A stretch of 64,000 nucleotides of DNA. Origin: Sorghum bicolor. Its lineage: Eukaryota; Streptophyta; Magnoliopsida; Poales; Poaceae. Positions 8,991-19,376 of this stretch are shown here, in pieces. The stretch is taken from assembly GCF_000003195.3 (NCBI RefSeq), contig NC_012874.2:64368580-64432579 (forward strand). The letters run 5' to 3'. Positions within the stretch are counted from its first letter, which is position 1. Every line of letters starts with the position of its first letter. The notes under the pieces are model-generated. The model ran no database searches. It saw nothing but the letters and a program-made list of their open reading frames with translations, and was not told the DNA's origin. A program made the translations under genes and the position numbers.

Positions 8991-11107
8991 TGAATCCTCC
9001 AGTTCTAATTCCACCTCAGCAAGGAAAGCCCTTTAGATTATATTTGTCTACCGATGGGATGGTTTTCGGTTCAGCTTTGATTCAAGAATTTGAAGGGAAA
9101 GAGCGTGTAATTTATTACTTAAGCAGGAGGTTGATTGATGCTGAGACCAGGTATTCGGCCATTGAGAAATTATGCCTATGCTTATATTTTTCGTGTATCA
9201 AGTTAAGGCACTACTTGTTATCGGCCGAATGCACTGTTGTTTGCAAAGATGATGTGGTCCGGTACATGCTATCTATGCCGATTATGAGTGGCAGGATCGG
9301 TAAATGGATTTTGGCCCTGTCGGAATTCGATCTGCGTTATGAATCGGCTAAGGCAGTTAAAGGGCAGATTATGGCCGATTTTGTGACCCAACATTGCGGT
9401 GCAGTGGAGGCTTTGGAAATTGTGCCCTGGACGCTTTTCTTTGACGGATCTACATGTGACCAGGGGGCAGGAATCGGCATAGTATTAGTTTCCCCTAAGG
9501 GGAGGAAGTATGAATTTTCCTTGCCGATTGTTGCTACATCAACAAATAATCAGGCTGAGTATCAGGCTTTGATAAAAGGATTGGAGTTGTTAAGGGAAGT
9601 TCGTGCTGACGCCGTCGAAGTCTTCGGGGATTCTATGTTGGTTATAAATAAATTAGCCGGGAGCTATGAATGCCGAAGTGAAGTTCTCATAACTTATTAC
9701 GAGAGGAGCATGCAATTGTTAAAGGAATTCAAAGATTTCCGTTTAGAGCATGTTCCTCGATTGCATAATGAAGAGGCCAATCGGTTAGCTCAGCATGCCT
9801 CAGGATATCAGCCTATAATTAATACAGTATCGGCAATCGATGCCGATGATTGGAGGAAAGAAATTATTGATTATTTGAAAGATCCATCTAAGAAAGTTGA
9901 AAGACGAGTTCGATTTCAAGCGACCAAGTATGTGCTCCTCGACAATGAATTATACTATCGAACTATTGATGGAATTCTTCTCCGATGCTTAGGTGATGAT
10001 GAAGCTAGGAGTTTGGTGGGAGAAATTCATGAAGGGGTGTGTGGAGCGCATCAGTCAGCTTTTAAGATGAAGTGGATGATTAGGAGGAATGGATATTATT
10101 GGCCGACTATACTTGAGGATTGCTTTAAGTATTTCAAAGGGTGTCAAGGGTGTCAGAAGTTTGGTAACATTCAAAGGGCACCTGCATCGGCTATGAATCC
10201 TATCATAAAGCCTTGGCCGTTCCGAGGATGGGCTATTGATCTGATCGGCCAGATTTATCCACCATCTAGCAAAGGGCATAAGTTTATTCTAGTTGCCACT
10301 GATTATTTCACTAAGTGGGTCGAGGCTATTCCTTTAAAGAAAGTCACATCGGCCAATATGATTGATTTTGTGAAGGAGCATATCATTTACCGATTTGGAA
10401 TTCCTCAAACAATTACTACCGATCAGGGCACTATGTTTACATCAGGAGAGTTTGATGAATTTGCAATCGGTATGGGGATTAAAGTGTTGAATTCTTCTCC
10501 TTATTATGCTCAAGCCAATGGGCAGGCCGAGGCGTCTAACAAAGGAATTATCAAGCTTATCAAACGAAAGATTGAAGAAAATCCTAGACGGTGGCATACA
10601 TTATTAAATGAAGCGTTGTTGTCCTATCGGATGGCTTGTCATGGATCAACCAAAGTGTCACCCTATCAATTGGTATATGGACATGATGCAGTGTTACCTT
10701 GGGAGATTAAGGCTGGATCTAGGCGATTATCTTTTCAAGATCAATTAGCTGCCGATGATTATGCCACTTTGATGACCGATGAGTTAGATGATCTAGCGGG
10801 ACATCGGTTAAAGGCTTTGATGAGTATAGAAGAAAATAAGAAAAGAGTTGCTAGATGGTATGACAAGAAAGTAAAGGCTAAGGAGTTTGCCGATGGGGAC
10901 TTGGTATGGAAATTAATTTTACCAATCGGGACTAAAAGTTCAAAGTTTGGAAAGTGGTCTCCTAATTGGGAAGGTCCTTATCGGATAAGTCGATCGGCTC
11001 CTGGAAATGCCTATATTCTAGAAACTCTCGAAGGAGTTGAATTTCCTAGAGCATTAAATGGCAAATATTTAAAGAAGTACTACCCCAGCATATGGGTCGA
11101 TGCATAA
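8942..11107 (+). CDS. Gypsy RNase H, second RNase H (Tat-type) and integrase
   Basis: This 721-residue reading begins where the RT frame is lost, so its first codon is not a true start. Residues 1-155 are the normal gypsy RNase H (LSTDG...ADFV). Residues about 160-290 are a second RNase H-like domain (WTLFFDGSTC, NNQAEYQALI, VFGDSML, NEEANRLAQ), as expected for the Tat lineage. Integrase follows: an HHCC zinc binding site (IHEGVCGAHQ ... CQGC) and a DDE core with Asp near residue 431 (WAIDLIG), Asp near 493 (TTDQGT) and Glu near 529 (GQAEASNK). The GPYRISR C-terminal domain comes last. No chromodomain is seen. Confidence 0.92.
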   Translation: MGKEQQLALDEIKKYLVNPPVLIPPQQGKPFRLYLSTDGMVFGSALIQEFEGKERVIYYLSRRLIDAETRYSAIEKLCLCLYFSCIKLRHYLLSAECTVVCKDDVVRYMLSMPIMSGRIGKWILALSEFDLRYESAKAVKGQIMADFVTQHCGAVEALEIVPWTLFFDGSTCDQGAGIGIVLVSPKGRKYEFSLPIVATSTNNQAEYQALIKGLELLREVRADAVEVFGDSMLVINKLAGSYECRSEVLITYYERSMQLLKEFKDFRLEHVPRLHNEEANRLAQHASGYQPIINTVSAIDADDWRKEIIDYLKDPSKKVERRVRFQATKYVLLDNELYYRTIDGILLRCLGDDEARSLVGEIHEGVCGAHQSAFKMKWMIRRNGYYWPTILEDCFKYFKGCQGCQKFGNIQRAPASAMNPIIKPWPFRGWAIDLIGQIYPPSSKGHKFILVATDYFTKWVEAIPLKKVTSANMIDFVKEHIIYRFGIPQTITTDQGTMFTSGEFDEFAIGMGIKVLNSSPYYAQANGQAEASNKGIIKLIKRKIEENPRRWHTLLNEALLSYRMACHGSTKVSPYQLVYGHDAVLPWEIKAGSRRLSFQDQLAADDYATLMTDELDDLAGHRLKALMSIEENKKRVARWYDKKVKAKEFADGDLVWKLILPIGTKSSKFGKWSPNWEGPYRISRSAPGNAYILETLEGVEFPRALNGKYLKKYYPSIWVDA

Positions 11108-11255
11108 AAGTTTAAGTGCCGATAACACTCCTATCGGCTGGATTTAAATGTTTGGGGGCAGGACTTAATGTTTCAAAAGATGCCGATAACAGTCCTATCG
11201 GCTAGACTAAAAGCTAAAAGAGCAGCAAAACACAGATGTGTCGCCGATGAGAGCT

Positions 11256-14200
11256 TCATGTGTTCAGCAGCGCCTGGATCGCCGATATGACGCGTAGCCG
11301 GATTTGGTTGGCTGCTTCTATCTCCTTGATATCGTCATCGGCAGAGCCTTCTATCGGCTTCAGCTTCTTCTTCAATTGTAGTGCCTTGCGACCGTGGACG
11401 TTCCGCTCATGCTCAAGAAGCTTGATGGTCTCTGGCAGTTGACTCTCTTCCTGTTGGGCTTGGGACAAGGCGTCCTCCACTTGTTTGAGTTCTGCCAACA
11501 GGGATTCCCTTTTTGCCGATAAGTCAGATATCTTCTGCTTTAGCGTGTCTCCTGAAGATCTCAAGATGCCGATGTTCTTGTGCTTCTCATCGGTCAGGAG
11601 CTTCTCTTTCCTCATCTCTTCAGAAAGCTGAGTCTGAGCAGCTCTATTGGCAAGACGCCGAGAAGCCCTCTGGTACTACAGCTGACGACTCTCCAAATGT
11701 GCGGCTTGGAAAAGGATTTCTTCGACATCGGCTGGGATCTGGCCTCTGAGAGTCCTGAACAGAATCTTGGCTGGGTCGGAGTCATCGACCAATTGCGCCA
11801 TGTCCTGGTGAAGGAGGGCCGACAGTTCTTCCAGCCTGGCCCTGATCTCTGCCGATGTAATGCCAACTGTCTGGGAAGAGCTTGATTCTTCACCTTCTTC
11901 TTCAGAGAGGTCGATGGCGAAGGAGAATAGGCTGTCGGGGGAATCTTGTTCCTGGGAGGGAGAGCAAAGTTAGTTCATATTCAGAGAATCGGCAAGTAAT
12001 GCTGATAAAGATTGGGTGACTTACTTGTTTCAAGGCTATTTCCTGCCTTTGACTGGAAGATGTCGATGGAGCCGTAGGTTGATCGGCCAGAGTTGCCGAT
12101 GGAACGACATCAACTGAAAGAAGACAGGAAGAGTTATGAGGCTGAATGAGAATAAGTTCATCGGTGGCAGTATTGTTAAAATATGTTACCCGGAGGAGGA
12201 ACGATGATTGTTTGAGTCGGGGGAACTGCCGATGATGTAATTGAACCTGCCGGGCCAGTTGTTTGTCCACCCACGTCAGCTGAAGTACCTTCTGCTTGGG
12301 GTTCTTCCTGCTAGGGTTCGTCTGCTTCTGGTGCTTCCTGCGGATGAGGGGGAGATGGTGCTTGCTGGATCTCTACATCTGGAGGGGAGGGAGAAGATTC
12401 CACTGGAATAGGAGATACCGGAGGAGGAGGAGGAGGAGTCGCCACTTTCTGGCGCTTTGTTCCAGCCCTGGTACCCTTGGCGCCCTTCCTCTTTGGCTGG
12501 CTGGACTGGGGGGCATCGGCACCTTGACGTTTGGCTTTTGCCGATGCACCGGTTTGCTGCAGCAACAAAAAGGAGTTTATAAATACAAATGTAGCCGATG
12601 TAAAGGTAATCGGTATAAGTAAAAGGGGTTTGACGAATTGCCTTGAAAGCCTGGGCCAGAGTGGAAGCAGCTACCGTTGGTGATGTCTGAGTTCTCTTGG
12701 TGGTGACTTTCTTAAGGCGCACACCTCGGTGCACAATGGTAGCCAAAGTAGGAGCATTGTGGCCAATTGAAGAGATTGGGCCTGGTGGAAACAGGTCAAT
12801 CGGCCTACCACTTCTGCTAACCGATGGGGGGATGTTGTCAACCTGCAAAAGGGATACAAAGGTGAGTTACCGATGGAAATAGGATTGAAAAAATTGGAAC
12901 ACCGGTTTGAGATACTTACAACGTCATCGGGGACTTTGTACTCGGGGTCGATCATGCCGCGGTACGAGAGAACTGATTTGCAGAATATATGCTCCTTCCA
13001 TTCTGCCCACCATAGCTTGTATGCCTGAGTAATGAAAGCGGCTGGAACCCACTCTGACAAATCTGCATCTGTATCGACATTCGGTGGTAGTTGAGCTACT
13101 CGAATCCACTCAAGAAAGTTGGTGATGGGTTCCCTGGGTTTTATCACATCGGCATAATAGAGTGCAATCGGCAGCTGGCCGAAAGCTAATTGACGAGCTA
13201 ATGCCGATGGGTTGTAGAATTCATAAGTCTGGGGAGAGGTTTTTGTGCTACCAAAGAAATTCACTAGTATGGCTCTAGGAGTCACAATTGTCATCATCAC
13301 CTCATTATCCCTGTCAAGAGCTTCATCAAATGGATTGAAAACCAGAGGGAGCATACTGTCTGGGTCATCATAGGCCAACCATGGTCGTTCATCTCTGGCC
13401 AAGCCCTCATACAAAGTCTAGAAGAATCGGCCGATCTGATCTGGATTACCCCCTGAACCAGGCAAGACTATGACGACTTCGCCAAAGTTTAGGGGAGCGC
13501 GTGTTGCCGATTCTTCTTCACCCAACACATGATTTTCAGTTATATCTCTTGGGAAACGCTGTGTAAATAAGTTAAAGTTGAGGCGCTTGTGCAGATGCAG
13601 ATTAAGCCACATATTGATAAACCACCAGAGGCCGCCTAAGTTGCCAGTAGACTGGCCGAGCAGGAGTTTCTTGGCCACCTGATGGAGGAGATGGTAAGCA
13701 GCGCCAAGCAAGTATCGGCCGAGAGGGAATCGGCCACCGTTAGCCAGTCTCTCTGCTGCCGATAGATAGACGGAAGTCGGTCCTGCCGATCGACCACAAA
13801 ACACAAACTTGTCCAGCCACATGTTCAGAAAGGTGGTTTGTTCCTTTATGCTGACAGGCCCCGTCCCACGATACTTCTGAATGTACCTAGACCAGCCGCC
13901 GATGGAGCGAGTTTCCACTTTGGCACTAGGAGCGGTGTCAAAAAAGTGGGTGCTATCGGCAGAAGATATATCTAGACCGGTGAGCATGGCTACATCGGCA
14001 AGAGTAGGAGAAGCAGGGCCGTGGCCAAAGACAAAAGCGTTGAGGGTGTCTGACCAAAAGTAAGATGCAGCTATCAACAGTGACTCATTCCTGTGCATAT
14101 CGGCAATGGACAATCTAATGCATTGATCTAGCTTTCTCTCACCCCACTGGACTTCATTGGAGTTGCTGACCCTCAAGAACCAGTCTTTCCATCCTACAGT

Positions 14201-14525
14201 AGGGCTGGGCCAAGAACGGAAGGTGTCTTTCCACAGATCTAAAGAAAAATTTTCGGTTCTAAAAGGGATCCTGTTGGTTTCTGCGTTAATAAGATCGGTT
14301 GGATCTGGATCCCCTAGGGGGCCGAGGCATTGGAGGTGTGGTTGATCGGTAGGGATGACAATTTTGTTGGACAATTTTTGGTGGTTTTGGAAATAAAGAA
14401 AAGGAACACAAAGAAAAGAAAAAAAAATATTCAGTAAAATGGATTGCGGATGAACGGGGATGTGAGGAAAAGTACAGGAGATGGAATGAAGAACTGACCT
14501 CAGGGACGATGAAGCTAATGGCCAT
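11256..14525 (-). pseudogene. Antisense plant-mobile-domain (PMD) gene carried by the gypsy element, multi-exon, two in-frame TAGs
   Basis: A spliced gene lies opposite to the element between pol and the 3' LTR. A short first exon may start at the ATG at 14525 (MAISFIVPE, then a GTCAGT donor). The main exon (about 14320-12920) matches the aminotransferase-like plant mobile domain (LADVAMLTGLDISS, GGRFPLGRYLLGAAYHLLHQ). Clear introns are 12843-12919 (GTAAG...GCAG, 77 bp) and 11952-12024 (GTAAGT...CCAG, 73 bp). Further exons are Pro-rich (12311-12558 and about 12190-12300). The C-terminus (11256-11890) is a long coiled coil (LKQKISDLSAKRESLLAEL). TAG codons at 13418-13420 and 11676-11678 break the frame. 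Tat elements are known to carry extra ORFs, some antisense. The role of the protein is unknown. Confidence 0.75.
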
Positions 14526-15154
14526 CTTGCGACGAGGAGGGTCTCTGAGGGCTCCGGGGTTGGTGAGGAAGAGTCTTTCTCGGAGGTCTTGGAGATTTTG
14601 AATGGCGCCGCCGCTAGGAAAGTAAAGTTGGGATGGTGGAATGATGTGATGGAGAAGGAGTACCCGAGAAGGAACTATTTATAGGACAAAATGGGCAAGG
14701 GCAAATCTGACTTATCTCCTTGCCGCATCCGAGAAATCCGAGGGTGCTCAGGTAGATATGGTAACTGTTCGCACGATAATCAAGAGATTGTGCAGGTGAT
14801 TTGACGGGAAGCGGTCATTATCTGGAGATATTTTACTGTGCGGGATCTCCTGGTCGGTCCATCGGCAGCGTCCTGTAACGGTCATATTGCCGATGGGCGA
14901 GTAAAGTGAAGATAGCCGTTTGTACGAACGTCCTGATCAATTCATCGGCAGATCTTTGTAACGGTAATATTGCCGATGTGCAGTTGAGAAGGAAATGCCC
15001 GTTTAGGAAGTTGAGGATTTCGAGGAATATGCAGAAGAATAGGATCAGAGTTGTTCAGATTGAGGTTGTCGGTTACCAGATTAGGAGCATTAATTGCGGG
15101 AAAAGGCATCATTACTGCAGAGAATTTCGGAGCATTGATGATTTCATACTCCGA
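14526..15154. other. Upstream region of the antisense gene / gypsy 3' untranslated interior
   Basis: No credible coding region is seen. The stretch has repeated TGCCGAT/ATCGGC segments, for example two similar blocks near 14860 and 14940 (CATCGGCA..TGTAACGGT). On the minus strand CTATAAATAG near 14680 could be the TATA box of the antisense gene. Confidence 0.5.
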
Positions 15155-15168
15155 AATTGGGGGGCATG
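15155..15168 (+). other. Gypsy polypurine-like tract
   Basis: AATTGGGGGGCATG lies immediately before the 3' LTR. It is the expected place for plus-strand priming. Confidence 0.6.
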
Positions 15169-15871
15169 TGTTGACACCGTTTTTGGGCACGTGTCCAGGC
15201 CGGCAGGATAAGACGGCAGTGTTTTGTTTACAGGATGAGTTGCCAATGAGGATGGTTGCCGATGAAGGAGAGGTTGAACGTGACTAAGTCTACAGGCGGT
15301 GATGTGTCTGTGCCGATGGCTATGATGAGGAAGTCTGCCGATGACTATGGCAAGGGAGTCTGCCGATGATACGAAGGGAGAGTTCGGGAGCCGCCGATGG
15401 TTTGTGGAAGAGTTTCAGTTTGTCACGGGGGATAGTTTTGTTATTTCCTTAATTATTTAAATCGTTTTGTATACGGATTCCGTGTAATTTGGAATTCGAA
15501 TTCTAATCGTGTCTGGCTGTAGCTCTTTGAGCAGGGTATAAATATAGACCCTAGGACCTTGTAATGAGACATCTATCAATCAATCAAACACATGTTTTTA
15601 CTCATATTCCAGCATCTACTTTTTCGACGACTTCGTCATACTTTTTCCTTTTCATTACGAGTTCTTAGGAATTCGTCGACTTAAGCTCGGCGCGTTCTCA
15701 AGTTCCGTGTGAGTACCTCTTAGCCGTGACATCCGGGCGCATCGCTGTTGTCAGGACTAAAGTATTCGAGTTACCACCTTTGCCGATAGTAAGGTCAAAT
15801 CGGCTGGCACGCCTTAACGTTTGAATCGGGTATTAGCCCTTTGTGTTTGCAGACCAGCTTTTGCACCAACA
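15169..15871 (+). repeat. Gypsy 3' LTR
   Basis: 703 bp, with 12 substitutions from the 5' LTR, followed by CTATG (15872-15876). The TATA box copy is at 15537-15544. Confidence 0.95.
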
Positions 15872-16133
15872 CTATGGACGAACACAGCGGATGCTCAACG
15901 AATAACCGAAAAGAAATGGTCAACTAACAAGCATGCATATGAAATGAGTTTGTAATGCAATACTTGAAAGTACACTAATGCTTGTCAAGTTTGATCCAAG
16001 GTTAAGCTTTTTCACACACACAAAGGGGGTTATCTTAACCATGTTAGATAAGCCCTACATGCAAGTTGGATTTTAGTTTTAGTATGCATGATATGCAAAG
16101 CAAAAGTTATTTACAAGATTCAACACACAACTT

Positions 16134-17339
16134 TTATCTTTTAGTGAAGTTGGACATGTCAAGCACATTTAGTTCATTTCTCAACATACAAAACCTAGCT
16201 TCATCTAGGGGTTTTGTGAACATATCCGCCAATTGATTTTCCGTTCCCACATTCTCTAGAGATATGTCACCTTTAGCAACGTGATCCCTAAGGAAGTGGT
16301 GGCGGATGTCAATATGTTTTGTGCGGGTGTGTTGAACCGGGTTGTTTGCAAGTTTTACGGCACTTTCGTTGTCACACAACAAAGGTACTTTGTCTAGTAC
16401 TACTTCATAGTCTAGCAAAGTTTGTTTCATGTAGAGTATTTGTGCACAACAAGCACCGGCGGCAATGTATTCCGCTTCGGCCGTTGACAAAGCAACACTA
16501 TTTTGTTTCTTTGACATCCAAGAGACAAGTGATCTACCTAGGAAGTGGCACCCTCCGGATGTGCTTTTTCTATCAATCTGGCACCCGGCATAATCCGAAT
16601 CGGGATAGCCTACAAGTTGGAATCTTGCACCTTTGGGATACCACAATCCTAGGCAAGGTGTGTATTTTAGATACCTAAGAATTCTCTTGACCGCAATCAA
16701 GTGAGATTCCATAGGCATTGCTTGATATCTTGCACACATACACACACTAAACATTATATCACGCCTAGATGCAGTGAGGTAGAGTAGACTTCCTATCATG
16801 GAGCGATAGAGAGTCTTGTCAATAGGGTTACCTCCCTCATCCAAGTCGAGATGCCCATTTGATGCCATGGGAGTCTTGATTGGCTTGCAATCCATCATCT
16901 TGAACCTCTTGAGAAGATCTTGAGTGTACTTCTCTTGAGAGATGAAAACCCCTTCCTTCATTTGCTTGACTTGAAATCCTAGAAAGAAGGATAGCTCGCC
17001 AATCATGGACATCTCAAACTCCTTGGACATCAAATCACCAAATTCCTTGCAAAAATCTTCATTAGTAGAGCCAAAAATAATATCATCAACATAAACTTGG
17101 CAAATGAAGATTTCCCCATTCATTTTCTTGGTGAAGAGTGTTGTGTCAACTTTCCCAATCTTGAAGCCCTTCTCAATGAGGAAGTCCCTAAGCCTCTCAT
17201 ACCAAGCTCTAGGAGCTTGCTTGAGACCATAGAGAGCTTTGGACAACCGATAGACATGCTTGGGGTACCTAGGGTCTTCAAAACCGGGGGGTTGCTCAAC
17301 ATAGACAAGCTCATTAATATAACCATTTAAAAAAGGCAC
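16134..17339 (-). CDS. Copia pol C-terminal part: reverse transcriptase palm and RNase H
   Basis: This is a 401-residue reading. RT motifs are YVEQPPGFEDPRYP, LYGLKQAPRAWY and the catalytic YVDD at about residues 83-86. The copia RNase H follows: SDYAGCQIDRKSTSG, LSTAEAEYIA, CDNESAVKLANN and HTRTKHIDIRHHF. It ends with the usual copia tail (MFTKPLDEARF). It is separated from the N-terminal part by a frame change in a run of six T (minus strand) at about 17329-17334, so the original pol was one ORF. Confidence 0.92.
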   Translation of the reverse strand: MPFLNGYINELVYVEQPPGFEDPRYPKHVYRLSKALYGLKQAPRAWYERLRDFLIEKGFKIGKVDTTLFTKKMNGEIFICQVYVDDIIFGSTNEDFCKEFGDLMSKEFEMSMIGELSFFLGFQVKQMKEGVFISQEKYTQDLLKRFKMMDCKPIKTPMASNGHLDLDEGGNPIDKTLYRSMIGSLLYLTASRRDIMFSVCMCARYQAMPMESHLIAVKRILRYLKYTPCLGLWYPKGARFQLVGYPDSDYAGCQIDRKSTSGGCHFLGRSLVSWMSKKQNSVALSTAEAEYIAAGACCAQILYMKQTLLDYEVVLDKVPLLCDNESAVKLANNPVQHTRTKHIDIRHHFLRDHVAKGDISLENVGTENQLADMFTKPLDEARFCMLRNELNVLDMSNFTKR

Positions 17340-19362
17340 TTTTCACATCCATTTGAAATAACTTGATGTCATGACTAGATGCATATGCAAGTAGGATACG
17401 GATTGCTTCAAGTCTTTCCACTGGTGCAAAGGTTTCACTGAAGTCAAGACCTTCCACTTGTGAAAAGCCTTTTGCCACAAGTCTTGCCTTGTTGCGCACG
17501 ACTTTGCCTTGATCATCCTTCTTGTTCCGGAAGACCCACTTTGTTCCAATCACTCTTGCATCTTTGGGTCGCTCTTCAAGTGTCCATACTTGGTTGCGAG
17601 TGAAGTTGTTCAGCTCCTCTTGCATGGCCATGATCCAATCCGCATCACGAAGAGCTTCCTCTATAGTCTTTGGTTCATCTTCAAGAGACACAAAAGCATG
17701 ATGTTCAATAAATAAAGCATGTCTAGAACGGGTAGTTACACCACGTGATGGACTCCCGATGATGAGAACTTGAGAGTTATCTTGGAGGAGATGTGATGTT
17801 CTTCTTGGTGCCACTTGAGGGGTTGGTTGGGGAGCATCAACATCTTGTGCTTGTGCCACCGCTTGCTCATGAGTGACTTGGGTGTCTTCATGAGCATCTC
17901 TCACATCCTTGTCTTCATCTTGTGGTACATGTGAGGTGGATGGTGGCTCAATGACTTGCACATCATCATCATCTTCTTTTGGCTTGATGTCTCCCACGGG
18001 CATGTTCTTCATGGCATCCCTCAATGGTTCACCACCTACATCATCAAGATTATCACTTGCTCCTTGGGAGCCATTAGTTTCATCAAATTCAACATCAAAT
18101 GTTTCTTCAACCATGTTTGTGGCATGGTTAAAGACCCTATATGCTTTGGACTTTGATGAATAGCCAACCAAGTAGCCAATATCACATCTTCTTTGGAACT
18201 TTCCCAAGTGTTGGCGCTTCTTGTAGATGTAGCACTTGCACCCAAACACTCTAAAGAATGAGACATCGGGCTTCTTCCCATTGAGCAACTCATATGGTGT
18301 CTTCTCTAGGAACTTGTGAGGAAAGAGCCGGTTTGAAGCATAGCATGCGGTGTTGATTGCCTCGGCCCACATCTTCTCCGAAGTGTTATACTCATCTAGC
18401 ATTGTTCTTGCCAAGGTGATCAATGTCCGGTTCTTTCTTTCTACAACCCCATTTTGTTGTGGTGTGTATGTTGAGGAGAACTCATGCTTGATTCCCACTT
18501 CATCACAATACTCTTCAATGTTGGTGTTGTCAAATTCTTTGCCATTGTCACTTCTAATTTTCTTGATCTTCACATCAAATTGATTTTGGGCATTCTTTGC
18601 AAACTTCTTAAATATTGATGCAACTTCGGCCTTGTCTTGCAAGAAGAATGTCCAAGTGTACCGGGAGAAATCATCAACTATGACCAAGCAATATTTGTTG
18701 CCTCCAAGACTAGCATATGTGGTTGGTCCAAATAGATCCATGTGAAGTAGCTCAAGCACTCTTGAAGTAGAGAGATATGCTTTGGTTGGATGAGTGTTTG
18801 CAACTTGTTTGCCCGCTTGACATGCACTACAAAGCTTGTCCTTTTCAAATGTTACATCCTTCAAGCCTCTAATCAATTCTTTCTTCATCAACTTCTTGAG
18901 TGTGCCCATTCCAACATGTGCTAACCTTCTATGCCACAACCACCCAAGTGAAGTCTTGGTGAATAAGCAAGTCTTGACATCAACTTCATCGGATGAGAAA
19001 TCAACTACATATAGGTTGTTGTGCCGGAAGCCTTTGAATATCACTTCATTGTCATCTTCCTTGGTCACAATCACTTCCTTCTTCTTGAATAGGCAATCAA
19101 ATCCAAGGTCACAAAGTTGTCCAACCGAGAGCAAGTTAAAACTCAGTGATTGCACATAGAGCACATTGGTGATGGAGTTGTCATTTGATATAGCAACCTT
19201 TCCTAGTCCCTTGACCTTGCCTTTTGAATTGTCACCAAATGTGATCTTCTCTTGGTTGTCAACATCTTCATCAAGAGAGGTGAACATCCGGGGATCTCCG
19301 GTCATGTGTTGAGTGCAACCACTATCAATTACCCAATGTGATCCACCGGTCTTGTAGTTCAC
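17314..19362 (-). CDS. Copia pol N-terminal part: protease, integrase, start of RT
   Basis: The aspartic protease site is HWVIDSGCTQHMTGD near residue 13. A GAG-pre-integrase zinc region follows (WHRRLAHVGMG ... CSACQAGK). The integrase DDE core has Asp209 (LLHMDLFG), Asp272 (RSDNGKEF) and Glu308 (GVVERKNR). An acidic linker leads to the RT fingers (WVFRNKKDD, NKARLVAKGF). The listed start is a non-ATG codon: the frame is simply open from the gag/pol junction at about 19370, and pol is in a different frame from gag. The reading ends early because of the extra T near 17330. Confidence 0.9.
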   Translation of the reverse strand: MNYKTGGSHWVIDSGCTQHMTGDPRMFTSLDEDVDNQEKITFGDNSKGKVKGLGKVAISNDNSITNVLYVQSLSFNLLSVGQLCDLGFDCLFKKKEVIVTKEDDNEVIFKGFRHNNLYVVDFSSDEVDVKTCLFTKTSLGWLWHRRLAHVGMGTLKKLMKKELIRGLKDVTFEKDKLCSACQAGKQVANTHPTKAYLSTSRVLELLHMDLFGPTTYASLGGNKYCLVIVDDFSRYTWTFFLQDKAEVASIFKKFAKNAQNQFDVKIKKIRSDNGKEFDNTNIEEYCDEVGIKHEFSSTYTPQQNGVVERKNRTLITLARTMLDEYNTSEKMWAEAINTACYASNRLFPHKFLEKTPYELLNGKKPDVSFFRVFGCKCYIYKKRQHLGKFQRRCDIGYLVGYSSKSKAYRVFNHATNMVEETFDVEFDETNGSQGASDNLDDVGGEPLRDAMKNMPVGDIKPKEDDDDVQVIEPPSTSHVPQDEDKDVRDAHEDTQVTHEQAVAQAQDVDAPQPTPQVAPRRTSHLLQDNSQVLIIGSPSRGVTTRSRHALFIEHHAFVSLEDEPKTIEEALRDADWIMAMQEELNNFTRNQVWTLEERPKDARVIGTKWVFRNKKDDQGKVVRNKARLVAKGFSQVEGLDFSETFAPVERLEAIRILLAYASSHDIKLFQMDVKSAFFKWLY

Positions 19363-19376
19363 CTACACACAAGAGA

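Larger units (their letters stand above)
3470..15871 (+). mobile_element. Ty3-gypsy retrotransposon, Tat lineage, full length, coding-defective
   Basis: Two 703-bp LTRs (3470-4172 and 15169-15871) begin TGTTGACAC and end CACCAACA. They are flanked by a perfect 5-bp duplication CTATG (3465-3469, 15872-15876). I count 12 differences between the LTRs (about 1.7%), so the insertion is fairly recent. Order is gag, protease, RT, RNase H, a second RNase H-like domain, integrase, then an antisense gene before the 3' LTR. Integrase after RNase H marks gypsy. The second RNase H and the antisense extra gene mark the Tat group. A TAG in gag, a frame change at 7873 and a one-base loss near 8945 interrupt the ORFs, so this copy would need help to move. 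Confidence 0.95.
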
